Assembly: GCA_911728435.2 (NCBI GenBank)
Contig: OU452213.1
Location: 9,837,834-9,901,833, forward strand
Source of the DNA: Apoderus coryli
Taxonomy: Eukaryota > Arthropoda > Insecta > Coleoptera > Attelabidae
Direction of reading: 5' to 3'
Length of the DNA: 64,000 nucleotides
Each line of letters starts with the position of its first letter. Within the stretch, counting starts at the first letter, position 1. Position numbers and translations under genes: made by a program. Under the pieces are notes generated by a model that was given only the letters and a program-made list of their open reading frames with translations, did not search any database and was not told the DNA's origin. This document shows positions 21,645 through 33,960 of this stretch, piece after piece.

Positions 21645-22030
21645 TCAGAAGTTACGCTTTTGTATAACCCACGAGTTCCCAACAACGACAGCGAACTGAA
21701 CATAAAGTTTAATAACAACATAGTCACTCAGACCCAACGGTGCTTCATGAATTATTTTGTGTACAAGTTTTTTGTCGGATATCATCACCAAATCCAGCAA
21801 CGAACTTTGCTCATTTCTAATGCGGGTATCAACATTAATGATTTGAGTCAGATGACTTTCCTTGATGTAATCAAGAAAATCCTCCGCAGAGGAGTCATTC
21901 TGCCTCAAGGTCAGTGTCGTCCAGTCAATTTCAGGATAGTTGAAATCCCCAAAAATGATAGTAGGGATGACAGACGATGAAAAATTGGAAATCGCCCCCA
22001 TAAGATTCTTGCTATCCGTGACTGACGTTG
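21645..22030 (-). pseudogene. CR1-like LINE endonuclease C-terminal half
   Basis: On the minus strand this is the C-terminal part of an APE-type endonuclease. IIFGDFNYPEIDW holds the GDFN catalytic motif, SLLDLVMIS the LD motif, and PLGLSDYVVI the terminal SDH-type motif, here with Y in place of the catalytic H. The frame continues upstream into the arm of the inverted-repeat element (22,031-22,130), so its first 50 or so residues are not LINE sequence. The missing N-terminus and the histidine change make it inactive. Confidence 0.8.
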
Positions 22031-22290
22031 ATTTTGGACGATGAACAACTTTTCCTAGAAACTTATTTCCATATCTTCTGAAATAAGTGCACTTTACTCT
22101 TGTACCATTTAAAGTTTTTTCAATTTTCACACCCCGTATAAAAAATGTTAATTTTTTCTCTCCTAATCTTACTTAGCATATTTGTAATCAAGAGTAACGT
22201 TTTTCGATAAAATGAAAATAAAGTTTTTCCTCTTGAATACTTTCCTGTGGACATACTGTATATTACATTTAAAATACAATACGAGTATAT

Positions 22291-22370
22291 ACCACAGATG
22301 GTACCGTGGCCTCATTGATAGAACCTCCGCTTCGTATGCGGAAGGTTAGGGGTTCGATCCCAGCTCTGGT
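22291..22370 (+). other. tRNA-like module (probable SINE head or tRNA pseudogene)
   Basis: The anticodon arm is well formed: TCCGC, loop TTCGTAT, GCGGA, which would give anticodon CGT (Thr). ACCACAG can pair with CTCTGGT in six of seven positions as an acceptor stem. GGTTCGATCC is a good B-box. However, the D-arm region is about 8 nt too long and the T-stem beyond the first two pairs does not form. I therefore read it as a tRNA-derived SINE head or a decayed tRNA, not a working gene. Confidence 0.45.
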
Positions 22371-23090
22371 AAAACTATTTTTCTTCTAATTTTTGAATAA
22401 AGTAGTTAGTTTGTTACGTTAGTTCATTGGAAATAATGGAAATAATACAATTATAATAATAATAATTATTAAAATTCTGTTTCGTTACGCAGGTCATATA
22501 TTTTTGATTATACTATATCTTGTCGGGAAAGTTTTGGGGCGACACAACAGTTTTTTTTTGTTGCGGTTAGATACATCCTAATAAAAATACCAACTAAAAT
22601 ATTGTACCTACCCGAACAAATTCCGTGATTGAAAATTTGCTCATCACAGCGTAAGCGGATATAAAAAGTCAACAAAAAAATAAAATAAAAAAAATACACA
22701 ATACTTTGTTGAAGGATTTCTTTTGATAAAACCATTCTAACTAACCATAATACATCACACATTTCAATTTTTCTTAATGGAACATTTTTTTGTTTTGGAA
22801 ATGTAGTTTTTTTGATATTAAAGCCATGAGAATATAATATTCATTAAATAAGAGTGCTTTATATATATAAAAAAAAACATTCATTTGGTTAATGGCGTAG
22901 GTTGCTATGAATTTGAGTTTTATAGGATAATAAATAGAGCTTAAATGTATTTTAACGTAATATTTGTATTTAAATAGAGTTCAATATATTATTTATTTAT
23001 TCACTTAGCCTTAGAATAATAATTAACATTTCTTCTACAAAAAAAAAAAAAAAAATACAGATACATGACATAAATAAAAAGAATAATAGC
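22371..23090. other. AT-rich DNA, nothing recognised
   Basis: It contains homopolymer runs and short AT-rich open frames. No domain, repeat boundary or RNA gene is visible. Confidence 0.45.
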
Positions 23091-23099
23091 CAATACATT

Positions 23100-23340
23100 A
23101 ATAGATGGACCTGATGGTTTTCAATATTATTTTCGTGATTGGAGATTGGCAGAACGATTATTATCACGCCGATATTGCCAAGCCGGATAACTAAAGGTTT
23201 GGGGCGCGATTTGAAGTCGAGGAGCAGCTAGAAAGTCCGGAAGGAATACATACTGCTCAAAGGTACCTGGAGTTGCTCCAGAGACAAGTCGCTAATAACG
23301 CTTCGGTGTTTCAACAATGAACATTTCAACATGACAATGC
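23100..23340 (+). pseudogene. Tc3-like transposase remnant
   Basis: The plus strand encodes LDGPDGFQYYFRDWR-like residues near 23,105, the sequence that follows the first catalytic aspartate region in Tc3-type transposases. LKVWGAI near 23,190 and a FQHDNAQI-like block near 23,320, containing the second catalytic aspartate region, follow. Stops and frameshifts separate the pieces. The C-terminal third is absent; a LINE tail follows at 23,345. Confidence 0.55.
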
Positions 23341-23724
23341 GCAAATTAGACAGCTAGAATAATCAACACATAATAATATAATAATAATAATAATAATAAC
23401 GTTTATTTTGCCAAAATAAAACAATTATAACAATACTACATATTACATAAAGCCATCAAAACGGTTAACAACAAAATTTACTAGGTACAATAACAATGTT
23501 AAATTAATCAGCAAAATAAACATGTCTAACTCACAAAATCTTTATAAAGATTGTCCGTGAGCTTAACATATTTACCAGGTCGCAGTACCAGCACATCTGG
23601 CTTCTAATACACCTTAATAAAAAACACAAAAAAAAATTCACCACATACTACACAACGAAAAAGACTAAGACTGAAATGACTTGAGCATATAAAGAAAAAA
23701 AAAATCCGAATACGATTCACAGAA

Positions 23725-25515
23725 TCAAAGAAAACCGATAAGAGTCTGAAACTCCTCTCGAGTCTTGCCACGCATGTATTCCTTTACAGATGCCTTAAAA
23801 CTCTTCAAAGCGGGCTTGGATCTGACTTCCGGAGGTAAGAGATTGTAAAACCGTGGGGCCAAATACATATAGTGTCTCTGACCTATTGATTTAGACGAGA
23901 AAGGAGTTCTGTATGAATCCTGTCTAGTTCGTGTATGATAGTCATGCTGAATTGGCTCCAGCAAATGTTTGGTTCTGTGTTGGTGAAGGACGGCGGAAAG
24001 GAAAAAAAGCTTCTTAATATCAAACACTCTTGCTTCAGGAAAAAGTTGACTTGTTGGGTATAGTCGGCTTTTATTAAGTATGATTTTTAAAATATATTTT
24101 TGTGCAATTTCCAATTTTTTTATATGGGCGACCACTGCACTCCCCCATGCCAAAATCCCATAATTTATTCTGGATTCTACAAGAGCGTGGTATAATGTTT
24201 TTAAATATTGTACTGTTAGTACAGCTTTGGAGCGTTTAAATCTATGGAATAGGGATCTTATAGTTTGAGTAACCTTGTCTATATGAGTGTCCCAGCGAAG
24301 ATGGGGATCAAAGAAAATGCTAAGGTACTTGACTGAGCTGACCGGGTGGAAAACCAGTTCATTGTGAGGTGTCCGGACACAAATTCTATCAAAGTCAGGC
24401 AAACCCAGCCTATTGCATGAAAAGGGCAGATAGTGTGTTTTTTCAAAATTGATTGTGAGTAATCTAGAATTAAACCAATCCTTCAACAGAACCAAATCCT
24501 GCTCAACCTCATCCTTCAAAGCACACCAAGAGGCGTTTTCGTAATATCTAGCAGTATCATCAGCATAGCTAATAATGGGTCCATGCACAGGCAATTTTAA
24601 TAAGTCGTTGACGTAGAGATTAAAGAGTACAGGACCTAACACCGTCCCTTGTGGTACACAACACTCCATAACAAGATCATCGCTCCTAAGTCCATCCACC
24701 TCCACGCACTGTTTCCTGCCTGTCAAGTAACTTCTGAAAAGGTCCAGTGGAACCCCCCTAAACCCACTGACTTCCAGACAACCAAGCAATTTTTGGTGAC
24801 TGACTGAATCAAATGCTTTTTTCAGATCTAGAAAAATACATAGTGCTGGCTTACTATTTTCTAACGACTTGTGAACTCTGGTAACCAACTCATTAATTGC
24901 ATCTTGAGCACAATTATTTTCTTTAAATCCAAATTGCATCTTAGATATCAAGTCATATCTATTGGTGTATTGTGTGACTCGTTTATGAAGAATCTTCTCA
25001 AAGATTTTGGCAAAATTAGATATTAGAGAGATTGATCGATAATTAGTTACCCCCTGGTTATCTCCATTCTTAAATAAGGGTTTTACAATAGCGTATTTAA
25101 AAACATCCGGACATACTCCAGTAAAAAAAGCATTATTAATTATATGTACGAGAGGTCCACTAACACACTCTCCAATCTGCTTAATCAATTCTGAATTTAT
25201 CTTATCAAAACCAGGTGCTTTGCCGTTTTTTAAAGTAGAAATCACATAAAGGACCTCTTCTTCATTTGTAGGTCTCAAAAAGAATGTGGAAGATACCCTG
25301 TCAGTCACAGCCGGAAAAGTAGTTTCTGGAATATTGTCAGAAAGTCTTCGGCCAATTGAAGAGAAAAAATAATTAAATGCTATGGCAATCCCCCTTGCAT
25401 CGGTCTTTAGATTCCGCTGCTCATCCTGAACCGCTCCAATTCTATCTTTAAGTACAAACCTTCCACCAATATCGTTCATTATATTCCACAATTTCTTAGG
25501 GTCATTTTTGCACAT
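23725..25515 (-). pseudogene. LINE ORF2, reverse transcriptase part (596 aa)
   Basis: All RT boxes are legible: YRSISLISNFAKIFEKIL, FLDLKKAFDSVSH, CCVPQGTVLGPVLFNLYVNDL and the catalytic ISYADDTARYY near residue 335. FEKTHYLPF and KYLSIFFDPHLRWD follow. The end has the LAPRFYNLLPPEVR motif common to CR1/L2/Jockey proteins. There is no RNase H. The frame is continuous with the endonuclease except for one extra base near 25,543, and the residues at the join (KEDYYKT) are readable in the other frame. Confidence 0.9.
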
Positions 25516-25543
25516 ATTTATCTTAGTTTTGTAATAATCTTCC

Positions 25544-26674
25544 TTAGACCTTTTTTATTAATTTTTGTAGGTGGTTCTTATAGGTTAAAAATTCTGTTCG
25601 GAGATATTCATTCTCCCGGTTGTTTTTCATTTTTTTATACAGAGAATCCCTAGTATTTATGGATTTTACCAAGCCCTTTGTTATCCATGGTTTCAACTTT
25701 CTACTTTTGTGATTGTATCTAACGGTCCTAGTTGATTTTTGCGCACATTGCATGATGTTTTGTATTAAAGTTTCAGCTAATATGTTAGGGCAATTAATTT
25801 CATGAAATGTAGTCCAGTCAATTTCCCTAACGTGCCCAACAAACTTATCAGAATTAAGAATGTCAACCTCCTTCAAAACCCCACTCCGAGAGTGGCGGCT
25901 TCCATCACCTATGCTTACAATAACAGGGAAATGATCGGTTAAATATGTCTCCACTATAAAGGAAGACACGTGATCTAAGCTTTTATGTTTTAATTTTAGG
26001 AAAGCGTGGTCAATACAAGTCTTACTATTGCCTGCAACTCGGGTGTAGTTATTAATTAAAGATTGAAAGTTATGTTCACTCAAAATACTAAGATACCCCA
26101 GAGTAGAATAGCTATCAAGGTCCATTAGATTTATGTTTGTGTCACCAATGAGTATGCCATAGTCTTTTGTCTCCATGCTTACATTTTGAAGACAACGATC
26201 CAATCCGCTCAGAAAATCATCGATATTAGATGACGGTGATCGATAGATTGCTATGATCACAAACTCGAGGGAGTTACACTCAAAACTCAATTTGATAGAT
26301 GACCATGCTCCCATCTGGACTATTTCATGTTCAACATTCAAATCACACTTAGCAAACACCACAACCCCGTCATTCTGATTGTACAGACCAGTATCATATA
26401 TAATATCGTAACCAATAAGGTTAAAAATATTTGGATCTTCAATTATCCATGTTTCCGTCAAAACCAATATATCAAAATCAGCCTGAAATTGACACAAAAA
26501 TACTCTAAGCTCATCGAAATTTTTATTTATACTTCTAATGTTAATATGAAAAATGTTAAAGTTTTTATACAGTTTTTCGTGGAATATTGCAAGACATCTT
26601 TCAACTTCCACTATGTCAGTATGACGGGGTTCAAAGTTATAATCTCGAATATACTGGTTCATTTCGGTAAACAA
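25544..26674 (-). pseudogene. LINE ORF2, apurinic-type endonuclease part (376 aa)
   Basis: An APE-type endonuclease domain: FHINIRSINKNFDEL (N-box), LVLTETWI (catalytic Glu), AIYRSPSS, ILIGDTNINL (the GD-N motif), TCIDHAF and LTDHFPVIV (catalytic Asp-His). These are the residues needed for target nicking. The segment after residue 290 is the linker towards RT, with KPWITKGLVKSI. It stops at 25,544 through a single-base frameshift. Confidence 0.9.
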
Positions 26675-26809
26675 ATAGTAAAAGACAAAAAAATAGAAAA
26701 ATTATTAAAAATTAAATATTAAATTAATTAACTATAATACTTAAGCCTACACAAAATCACGAACCATCCAACAAAAACACGAAAGGGATAAACACAAAAA
26801 CCACTCTCC

Positions 26810-27693
26810 TCACTGAGACAGCTGTCTAAATTTGATTTGATTACGGGTCACCCTCTTTAGAAGATTGTTGTCGTCGTCGCCACTGGAATCATCAACCTCG
26901 GACACTTTCCTCTTCCTCTCAATGTCCTTATGATCACCACGTGAAGTAGTTGTTCTTTCTGGCCTTGATGTCGTAGGCAAGGCACCTTCAGTCAGGCATA
27001 AACTGTCTTCAGTTGGAATTGACCCTGCACCCATACCTTATTCGCTGTATGGGTTTTCTTTCTCTTTTCTTCAATCACCGAGACACAATCATCCACCACT
27101 AAGTAATTCCCTATAGTCGACGTTTCCTTATTTTTTCCTGTTGAGGACGCTAGTTGAAACTTCTTTTTTCGATCAGCGTAATCTTCTGGTGCGTAATCTC
27201 GTTTAACAAAAATGTGTGTGCCTTTCAGCTTTTTAGCGTTTCCCAAAATTTCAGTTTTGAGTTTATAATTAGAGAATTCAACAGATAATGGACGATTTCC
27301 CTGACTTGACCTCTTCCCGATTCTATATAAATCTCTTATATCAGAAGACTGACAGGTTACCTCAAGGGTGCTATTTATTAAACGGAGAAAATCTTGAAGT
27401 TCCAGATATTCACTGTCCTTCTCGCCGATTCCGTATACTACTAAGTTGTATTTTCTGGATCTTCTCTCCAGATTCAAAAGTCTGTCCCGAAGCAGCGAGT
27501 TCTCATTTCTTAGTATGTCGTTGTCTTTCTTCAGAGCTTGGATTTCTTTTGATGTTTCAAGTCTTAAGGTTTCTATTGCTTCCTTTACTTCAGAAGTATT
27601 TTTCATATTCTGTTGTTAGAGCGCATCAATTCTATCATCAAAAAGAACTTTCAACTGTTTTAATAAATCATTATTCGTGATTTGATTCTCCAT
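26810..27693 (-). pseudogene. LINE ORF1: coiled coil plus RRM-like nucleic-acid chaperone
   Basis: Reading starts at an ATG at 27,693. An in-frame stop occurs near 27,616, and the long frame resumes at 27,606-26,992. This part has a coiled coil (LRLETSKEIQALKKDND), then SRKYNLVVYGIGE and LKGTHIFVKRDYAPED, which match the RRM-like fold of L1-type ORF1 proteins found in several insect LINEs. A frameshift near 27,030 moves the hydrophilic C-terminus into the frame 27,034-26,810, which has DIERKRKVSEVDDSSGDDD. Its expected role is binding of LINE RNA and annealing. It is distantly similar to the ORF1 remnant at 34,233-34,784. Confidence 0.75.
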
Positions 27694-27715
27694 TCCAATA
27701 AGTAGACCAGTACGG

Positions 27716-28790
27716 ACCTGTATTCGGTGTATGAATATGATAGTATTTCACTCGATCGCGTAGGTACATCAAAAATTTATAGGAACTATAAAAAGTGCTT
27801 CACTTTTTCTGTTTAGAACGCCTGATATGAGAATCCCATTCAGAGTATATATTTTATTAATTGTAGGAATTTCAAAATATTGTTCTTAAGACTATTACTC
27901 ACAGGTTTGCACATATATGTATGAATTCCTTGTTTCACGTTGCGTACACTGATATAACTTTTCCAATAAAAATGTTTTTTAAAAAAATCAAAATAATAGA
28001 TACTTGCAACAGAGAGCAAATAAACTCAACCACATCGATTTGTGCCAGGACCGTCAAATGTCAACATAGATGAACGACAACAATATCGATAGTCTGGAAT
28101 AGCATCCGTTTTGCCAGACTTAAATATTATAGAAAACTTATAAGGCTGGATGATGAAACAAGCTTATTTATTACTAGAGAAGAATTGATGTTAACCATAT
28201 AAGAACCACTTGCGAAACAATTCCAATGAATTTGTTAGTTAATTTATGTAATTCGTTGCTTCATCATCTCATCTTAACAGTTATTTGGAAGCGACGAAAC
28301 TTCGATTTTTCAAGCCAAAAGAACCTGGAAATGCGCATATATAGGTAAGTCTCTTATATTTCAAATGGCTGTTTTTTAAAATTGCCCAATTTATAAGACT
28401 ATGTTATCTTTTCTCTATTTAACACCTTATCTTGTACATAAAACTGTTTAAACCAAACCATAATATATTATCAAAAGCTTTTTGTGAACACTCCGATCGG
28501 GTATAGCAGCATATAAATTCAACAGGTGATAAAAAAGTCGTTGCGGTAAGTGCGTATGAATGAATGACTGTTTCGATAGTTATTCAGCGTTGCCATGACC
28601 GCCCATAAAATTCTGAAAGCACCATATGAAATGAGCATACTTTTCGTCAAACCAATCCTGATGTTTTCGTCGCACATAGCCTAGCGTCTCCTCATCAGCA
28701 GCAACTAATTATAATAACTATTCCGCTGGTTCTGATCGTATTCCGACCCAGTTTTTGAAGCCTTGTTGTTCAGATATATTGCCTTATTTG
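27716..28790 (+). other. Intergenic stretch with a Tc1-like transposase tail
   Basis: Most of this region is unassigned AT-rich DNA. At about 28,110-28,145 the plus strand reads LPDLNIIENL, the third catalytic motif of Tc1-type transposases. Weak C-terminal similarity runs to about 28,260 through several stops. Near 27,790 a perfect small dyad, AAAAAGTGCTTCACTTTTT, is present. Nothing else is recognised. Confidence 0.45.
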
Positions 28791-28799
28791 GTTCACATA

Positions 28800-29380
28800 A
28801 CTAATTGAGTCCTTCTAGTTGTCCAGTATCCTGCTTGCTGGAAAAATGCCTTTGGTACACCGTTATCCAAAGCAAATGAACCAGAGGACTTTTCAGATTT
28901 CCGACCAAATAAGTTTCTTCCAGCTGTATCAAAAATAATTGAGACACTCCTGGATATGCTTAGACAATATGTTGAAGCAAGAATCATAGTCTCTTGTTGA
29001 TATAACGGATGATATTATTACGTCTGTTAATAAAGGTAAAGTGATAATACTGGTTCTATTAGACTGTAGAAAAGCCCTCGACCCCCTGAAGCATGAGGTT
29101 CTGTTGGCCATCCTTGAGTCGATCGGCTTTAATGGAGATACTCGAAAAATGTTGACTTCCTATTTAAAAATAGATCACAGCAAGTATGTCTACCTTCTTT
29201 TCAGTCCGGAAAGAGATTTGTTTGTGAAGGTGTGTCCCAGGGCTCTATATTCTCTTGAGTACTATTTACCGTATATACGTCGCCATTTCAAAATTATTTA
29301 CAATATTATTGTCCGCATATGTATGCAGATGGCATCCAACTGTACCTCGGTTTCTACCCTGATGACGCCAATACAATAAT
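28800..29380 (+). pseudogene. LINE RT fragment, heavily decayed
   Basis: RT pieces appear in shifting frames: QYPACWKNAF, then EDFSDFRPN and LPAVSKIIE near 28,880-28,945 (RT box 2a). LVLLDCRKALDPLKHEVLL near 29,050 is RT box A, with one aspartate retained in the LDCRKALD form. CPRALYSLEYYL is a degraded GVPQG box. A MYADG-like string near 29,320 is a degraded catalytic box. Many stops separate them. It belongs to the Jockey/CR1 group and is one of the oldest elements here. Confidence 0.6.
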
Positions 29381-29985
29381 ATACGATTACACAAGGATTT
29401 CGCTAATATATTGGCCATAAACAGAAATTAAAACGAAAACCAAGGCCACTCCAATTCAATTCTTGAACGAGATGCCCAAACCTTGTTAATGGCAACGAAT
29501 TGGTTGATCACGGGCTTCACGAACACTCTCTGCTACTGCAGCAGTATTCTCATAATCAGTTTACATAATTAGTAAACCTTGTTTACCTGTACATGATAGA
29601 GACTTGACAAAACTACCATATTGAAAAAAGTACCTCCTATAGAAGGATCATATATTATTAAGAAATTCGTCAAAACGCACCAGATTCATTCTCTACATTT
29701 ATTGTGAAACTCTGCTAAATTTGGCAACACGACTCCCGTCAACTGGGATGACTAACAAATAACTGCCGTGGGAAACTTTCGAAGAGCGCGTCTAAGCAGA
29801 CTCCGCTGTGGACCGCAGCGCGCCTCGGAGGAAAAAAACTGGTGTACGTCTGATAAAACTTTAGTTTTCACGTAAAGTTCGCGGTTCAAACATCGGATAA
29901 AAAAGTAATACTAACGTTATCAATTATAAGTAATTAATAGAAAAGTTTATACTTAATATCAATTAAAAAATATCCAAGCATGCAT
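29381..29985. other. Unassigned DNA left of the AT satellite
   Basis: Includes a GC-richer patch at about 29,740-29,850. No open frame, RNA or repeat is recognised. Confidence 0.4.
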
Positions 29986-32900
29986 AAGTATTTTAACTCC
30001 AAAGTTGTAGAGTTATATGTTTATTAAAGCGATCGTTTGAGGTTATTTGACCAATCGTAACTTTAAAGAAGTTTTCCATATGTTTGTATTTTTATTTAGC
30101 AATTTTATTAAGTTTTTGTAAATCTGAAAATTAGTTTTGTTTTTATTAACAAAAATCATCTAGATCAAAATTATTATTATTATTATTTGAGTTAAAAAAA
30201 AGAAGAAAATACAATTTTTTTAAATTAAATGTAAAAGTATAGAAAATAAATAATAGTGTGTTATATCAGTATTTATCGTATATTTTAAATATTTTTCAAG
30301 GTATGTAATTTTATGATAGAATTAATTTCCCTTAAACATCGAATGAAAAAATTCTTGAATCTCATTCAAAATATTTTTATTGGTAATTTTTTATTTCTTA
30401 TTTTCTAAGGTTGTTGATAGTAGAAAACTCAATCTAAGTTTGTTGATTTGGTGATTTTACCAGCTTAAAAACAAAAAAGCTAATTTAACAAAATTAGGGG
30501 AACACGTTTTTTTTTTGTACTTATATACCTACGTATTTTAACTCCAAATTTGTAGTTATGGTTTATGAAAGAGATAGTCTGAGTTGCTATATAGCTTTTA
30601 TGACCAATCGTAAATTTAAAGAAGTTTTCTATATTATGTTTGTATTTTTATTTTTATTTTATTTTTTTTTATTTAGCAATTTTCTCAAATTTTTATAAAT
30701 CAGGAAATTGGTTTTATATTTTCAGTAAAAAACCCTTTATTAAACAAAAATCATCTAAATCAAAATTATTATTACTATTTAATTGAGTTAAAATAAAAAC
30801 AAAAACTGAACATTTTTTAAATTAATTTTCAAAAATATACTATCGAAGTAAACAACAGTCCCTACTTAATTTGTAATTTTGTATTTCTTAAGTTGTTTAT
30901 TAAAACGGTCGTTGAAGTTATTATTGAGCCTATTTGACCAATCGTAAATTTAAAGAAGTTTTCCATATGTTCGTATTTTTAATTATTTTTTTTTTCATTT
31001 AGGAACTTCCGGAAATTTTTATAAATCAGGAAAGTGTTTTTTTTTTTATTAAACAACCCTTTATTAAAAAAAAATCATCTAAATCAAAGTCATTATTATT
31101 ATTTAATTGAGTTAAAATAAAAACAAAAACTGAACATTTTTTAAATTAATTATCAAAAATATACTATCAAAATAAACAACAGTCCCAACTTAATTTGTAA
31201 TTTTTTATTTCATAAGTTGTTTACTAAAGCGGTCGTTGAAGTCATTATTTAGCCTATTTGACAAATCGTAAATTTAAGGAACTTTTCCATATATACGTAT
31301 TTTTAATTATTTTTTTTTATTTAGGAACTTTCTGAAATTTTTATAAATCAGGGAAGTTTTTATTTTTATTAAAAAGCACTTTATTAAAAATATTTCATCT
31401 AAATCAAAATGATTATTACTATTTAATTGAGTTAAAATAAAAACAAAAACTGAACATTTTTTAAATTAATTTTTAAAAATATACTAACTAAATAAACAAT
31501 AACTAAATTATAAATTATAATTTATTTTTTATTTCTTAAGTTGTTTATTAAAGCGGTCGTTGAAGTTATTATTTAGCCTATTTGACCAATCGTAATTTTA
31601 AAGAAGTTTTCCATATGTACGAATTTTAATTATTTTTTTTTATTTAGCAATTTTCTGAAATTTTTATAAATCAAGATTGTTTTTATTAAACAGCCCTTTA
31701 TTAAAAATATTTCTATCTATCTAAATCATTATTATTATTTAATTGAGTTAAAATAAATACTGAAATTTTTTTAAATTAAATTTGAAAAATATAGTATCTA
31801 AATAAAAAACAGTGTATTATTCGTAATTTTTTATTTCTTAAGTTGTTTGGGATACCACAGTGTTATTGCAAAACTCAAGCTAAGCTCGTTTGTGATACGT
31901 GATATTTTACCAACTTAAATACAAAAAAGCTAAATTAATAAAATTAGGGGGGCTTATGTAAGTATTTTAACTTCCACCTCAAAGTTGTAGAGTTATAGTT
32001 TATTACAGCAGTGGTTGAAGTTATTATTTAGCCTATTGGACCAATCGTAAATTTAATGAAGTTTTCCATATATTCGTATTTTTATTAAAAAAATTTTATT
32101 TAGCAATTTTGTATAAATCTGGATATTAATTTTGTTATAAAAAGACCTTTATTAAAAAAATTTCATCTAAATCAAAATTATTATTATTATGAATTGAGTT
32201 ACAATCAAAAAGAAAATGAAATGTTTTCAAATAAAATTTAAATTAGTTTTTTTTATAAAAAGCCTTTTATTAGAAAAATTTTATTTAAGTAAAAATTATT
32301 ATTATTTAATTGAGTTACAATAAAAAATGCAATGAATTGTTTTTGAATTAAAATTTTAAAAATATAATCAATAAATAATTGTGAACAATTCTAAATTTAA
32401 AGAAGTTTTAAAAATAAAACTTCTTTAAATTTAGGATTGTTTAAAAAAGCATTTTTTATTTAGCAATTTTCTAAAATTTTTATAAATCAGGAAATTAATT
32501 TTGTTTGTTTAAAAACATTCGTCTAAATGAAAATTATTATAATTATTTATTTAAGTTAAATAAAAAAGAAAATGAGACATTTTTAAAATACAGTAAATAA
32601 TAATTGAGTGCATCAATAATAAATAACACAGATGCATGGCCGAAACATTGTTTTAATTAAACAAAAATAGTTTTTGACATTTAGTTATTTAATCCATCCC
32701 AGGAGTTTCTAGCGAAAAATGATATGAGTATTTATCGTATGTAATTTAATGATTGAATTAATTTTATTTTACTTCGAATGAAAAAATTCTTGATTCTCGT
32801 TCAAATATTTTTTTGACATCAAGTCCGTATTTTATTTGTAATTATTTATTTCTTATTTGCTTAGGTTGTTGATATCAGAAAACTCAATATTAGTTTGTGA

Positions 32901-33465
32901 TATTTTACCAGCTTAAATACAAAAAAGCTAATTTAATAAAATTAGGGGGGCACGTTACTCACAAGACTGTTGCGTTTTTTTTTGTACAAGGTCTGGTGCT
33001 TATATATTATGCATTTTAATTTCCAGTTGTAAAGTTGTAGAGTTATAGTTTATTAAAGCGGTCGTTAGAGTTGTTATTTAGAGAAGTTATCCATATTTTT
33101 GTGTTGTTATATACTTTTGTTTTTTTTTTTATAAAAAAGGCTTTTATTAAAAAATTTCATCTAAATCAAAATTATTACTATGTAACTGAATTAAAATAAA
33201 AACGAAAATGGTTAAATTATTAAAATATAGTAAATAAACAATATTGTATTATATGAGTATTTATCGTTTATTTTAAATATTTTTCAAGGTCTGTAAGTTA
33301 GTAATTGATTTAAATTTCTTTACATCGAATGAATAAATTTTTGATTCTTGTTCAAATATTATTTTTTGTTGTCGACATCAAGGCCCTACTTTATTTGTAA
33401 TTTGTGGGTTTGGGATTCCACAGTGATACGTATTTCAAAACTCATTCTAAGTTTATTTATTTATC
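29985..33465. repeat. AT-rich tandem satellite, core period about 320 bp
   Basis: The phrase GACCAATCGTAA with AAAGAAGTTTTCCATAT recurs at about 30,051, 30,603, 30,940, 31,262, 31,583 and 32,041, with weaker copies to 33,100. The spacing is about 320-340 bp between the central copies and longer between outer ones. A second landmark, AAAATTAGGGG, recurs near 30,490, 31,940, 32,940 and, changed, 36,920. GAGTATTTATCG marks a longer higher-order unit. Copies are diverged, with many small gaps. No coding potential is seen. Confidence 0.8.
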
Positions 33466-33769
33466 AAAATTATAATAATAATAATATTTATTTCAGTATA
33501 ACTCCTGTGAAATCATATTGTGTAAGTCATCCTGTGTTGCAAAGTTTAAAACTTGTCTGCAACTGTAGATGAAGGTAGAACAGATATAATTGCACATGAA
33601 GCCATTTCAATTAAGTATTACCTATATCATTTTACAACCCAAAATTAGAAATACCTTGACAACAAAACAAAAATAAAAAAATAAAAAATCAATAAATGAG
33701 TTAAACTAAAAAGTGAATTCCCGATTTTATTAGACACGATTACACCCCATATCCATTTAGGTGCTTATT

Positions 33770-33960
33770 TCAATTTTATTATCTATAAGCCAAGATTTTT
33801 TTAAATGATTTATAAGAGGTTTTCTCTTTTAAATCCATAGGCAGTTTATTATAAATTTTCTTATCGACATACGCGAAACATCTCTGTCCTATCTGTAATT
33901 TAGTTTTGGGAAGAATTAGGTTTTCATTTAGTCTGAACCGCGTTTATTTTATTTTATTCA
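33770..33960 (-). pseudogene. LINE ORF2 extreme C-terminus
   Basis: Minus-strand translation gives LQIGQRCFAYVDKKIYNKLP and FKKILAYR. This is the pattern of the last 50 residues of CR1/L2/Jockey ORF2 proteins (a tyrosine-asparagine-x-leucine-proline motif, then a basic tail). No RT is attached. Confidence 0.55.

Larger units (their letters stand above)
19508..22258. mobile_element. TA-flanked inverted-repeat DNA element invaded by other TEs
   Basis: CAGTATGCCCACAG at 19,508 and its inverted counterpart ending at 22,258 (CTGTGGACATACTG on the plus strand) are both flanked by TA. Similarity between the two arms extends about 230-250 bp inward, through TTTAAATGGTACAAGA and GAAAAGTTGTTCA. TA target sites and long TIRs suggest a Tc1/mariner-related MITE. 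Its interior is now occupied by a mariner relic (19,742-20,516) and a CR1-like LINE (20,517-22,030). Confidence 0.65.
23345..27715 (-). mobile_element. Nearly full-length Jockey/L2-group LINE (ORF1 + EN-RT)
   Basis: A minus-strand non-LTR element of about 4.4 kb. ORF1 is at 27,693-26,810, ORF2 endonuclease at 26,674-25,544 and RT at 25,515-23,725. A (TAA)n tail at about 23,370-23,398 closes it. All the main domains are present. Only three coding lesions are visible: a stop and a frameshift in ORF1, and one single-base frameshift between EN and RT. The 5' end is near 27,700-27,720 and I could not define its target duplication. Confidence 0.85.

Noticed and set aside
22291..22370. Functional tRNA-Thr gene
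   Set aside because: D-arm too long and T-stem mismatched; kept only as a tRNA-like module.
26327..26722. 131-residue plus-strand open frame
   Set aside because: Lies antisense to the LINE endonuclease; a shadow of that gene.
28800..29380. Possible host gene with exons
   Set aside because: The fragments match RT motifs in order and are separated by stops, not introns.
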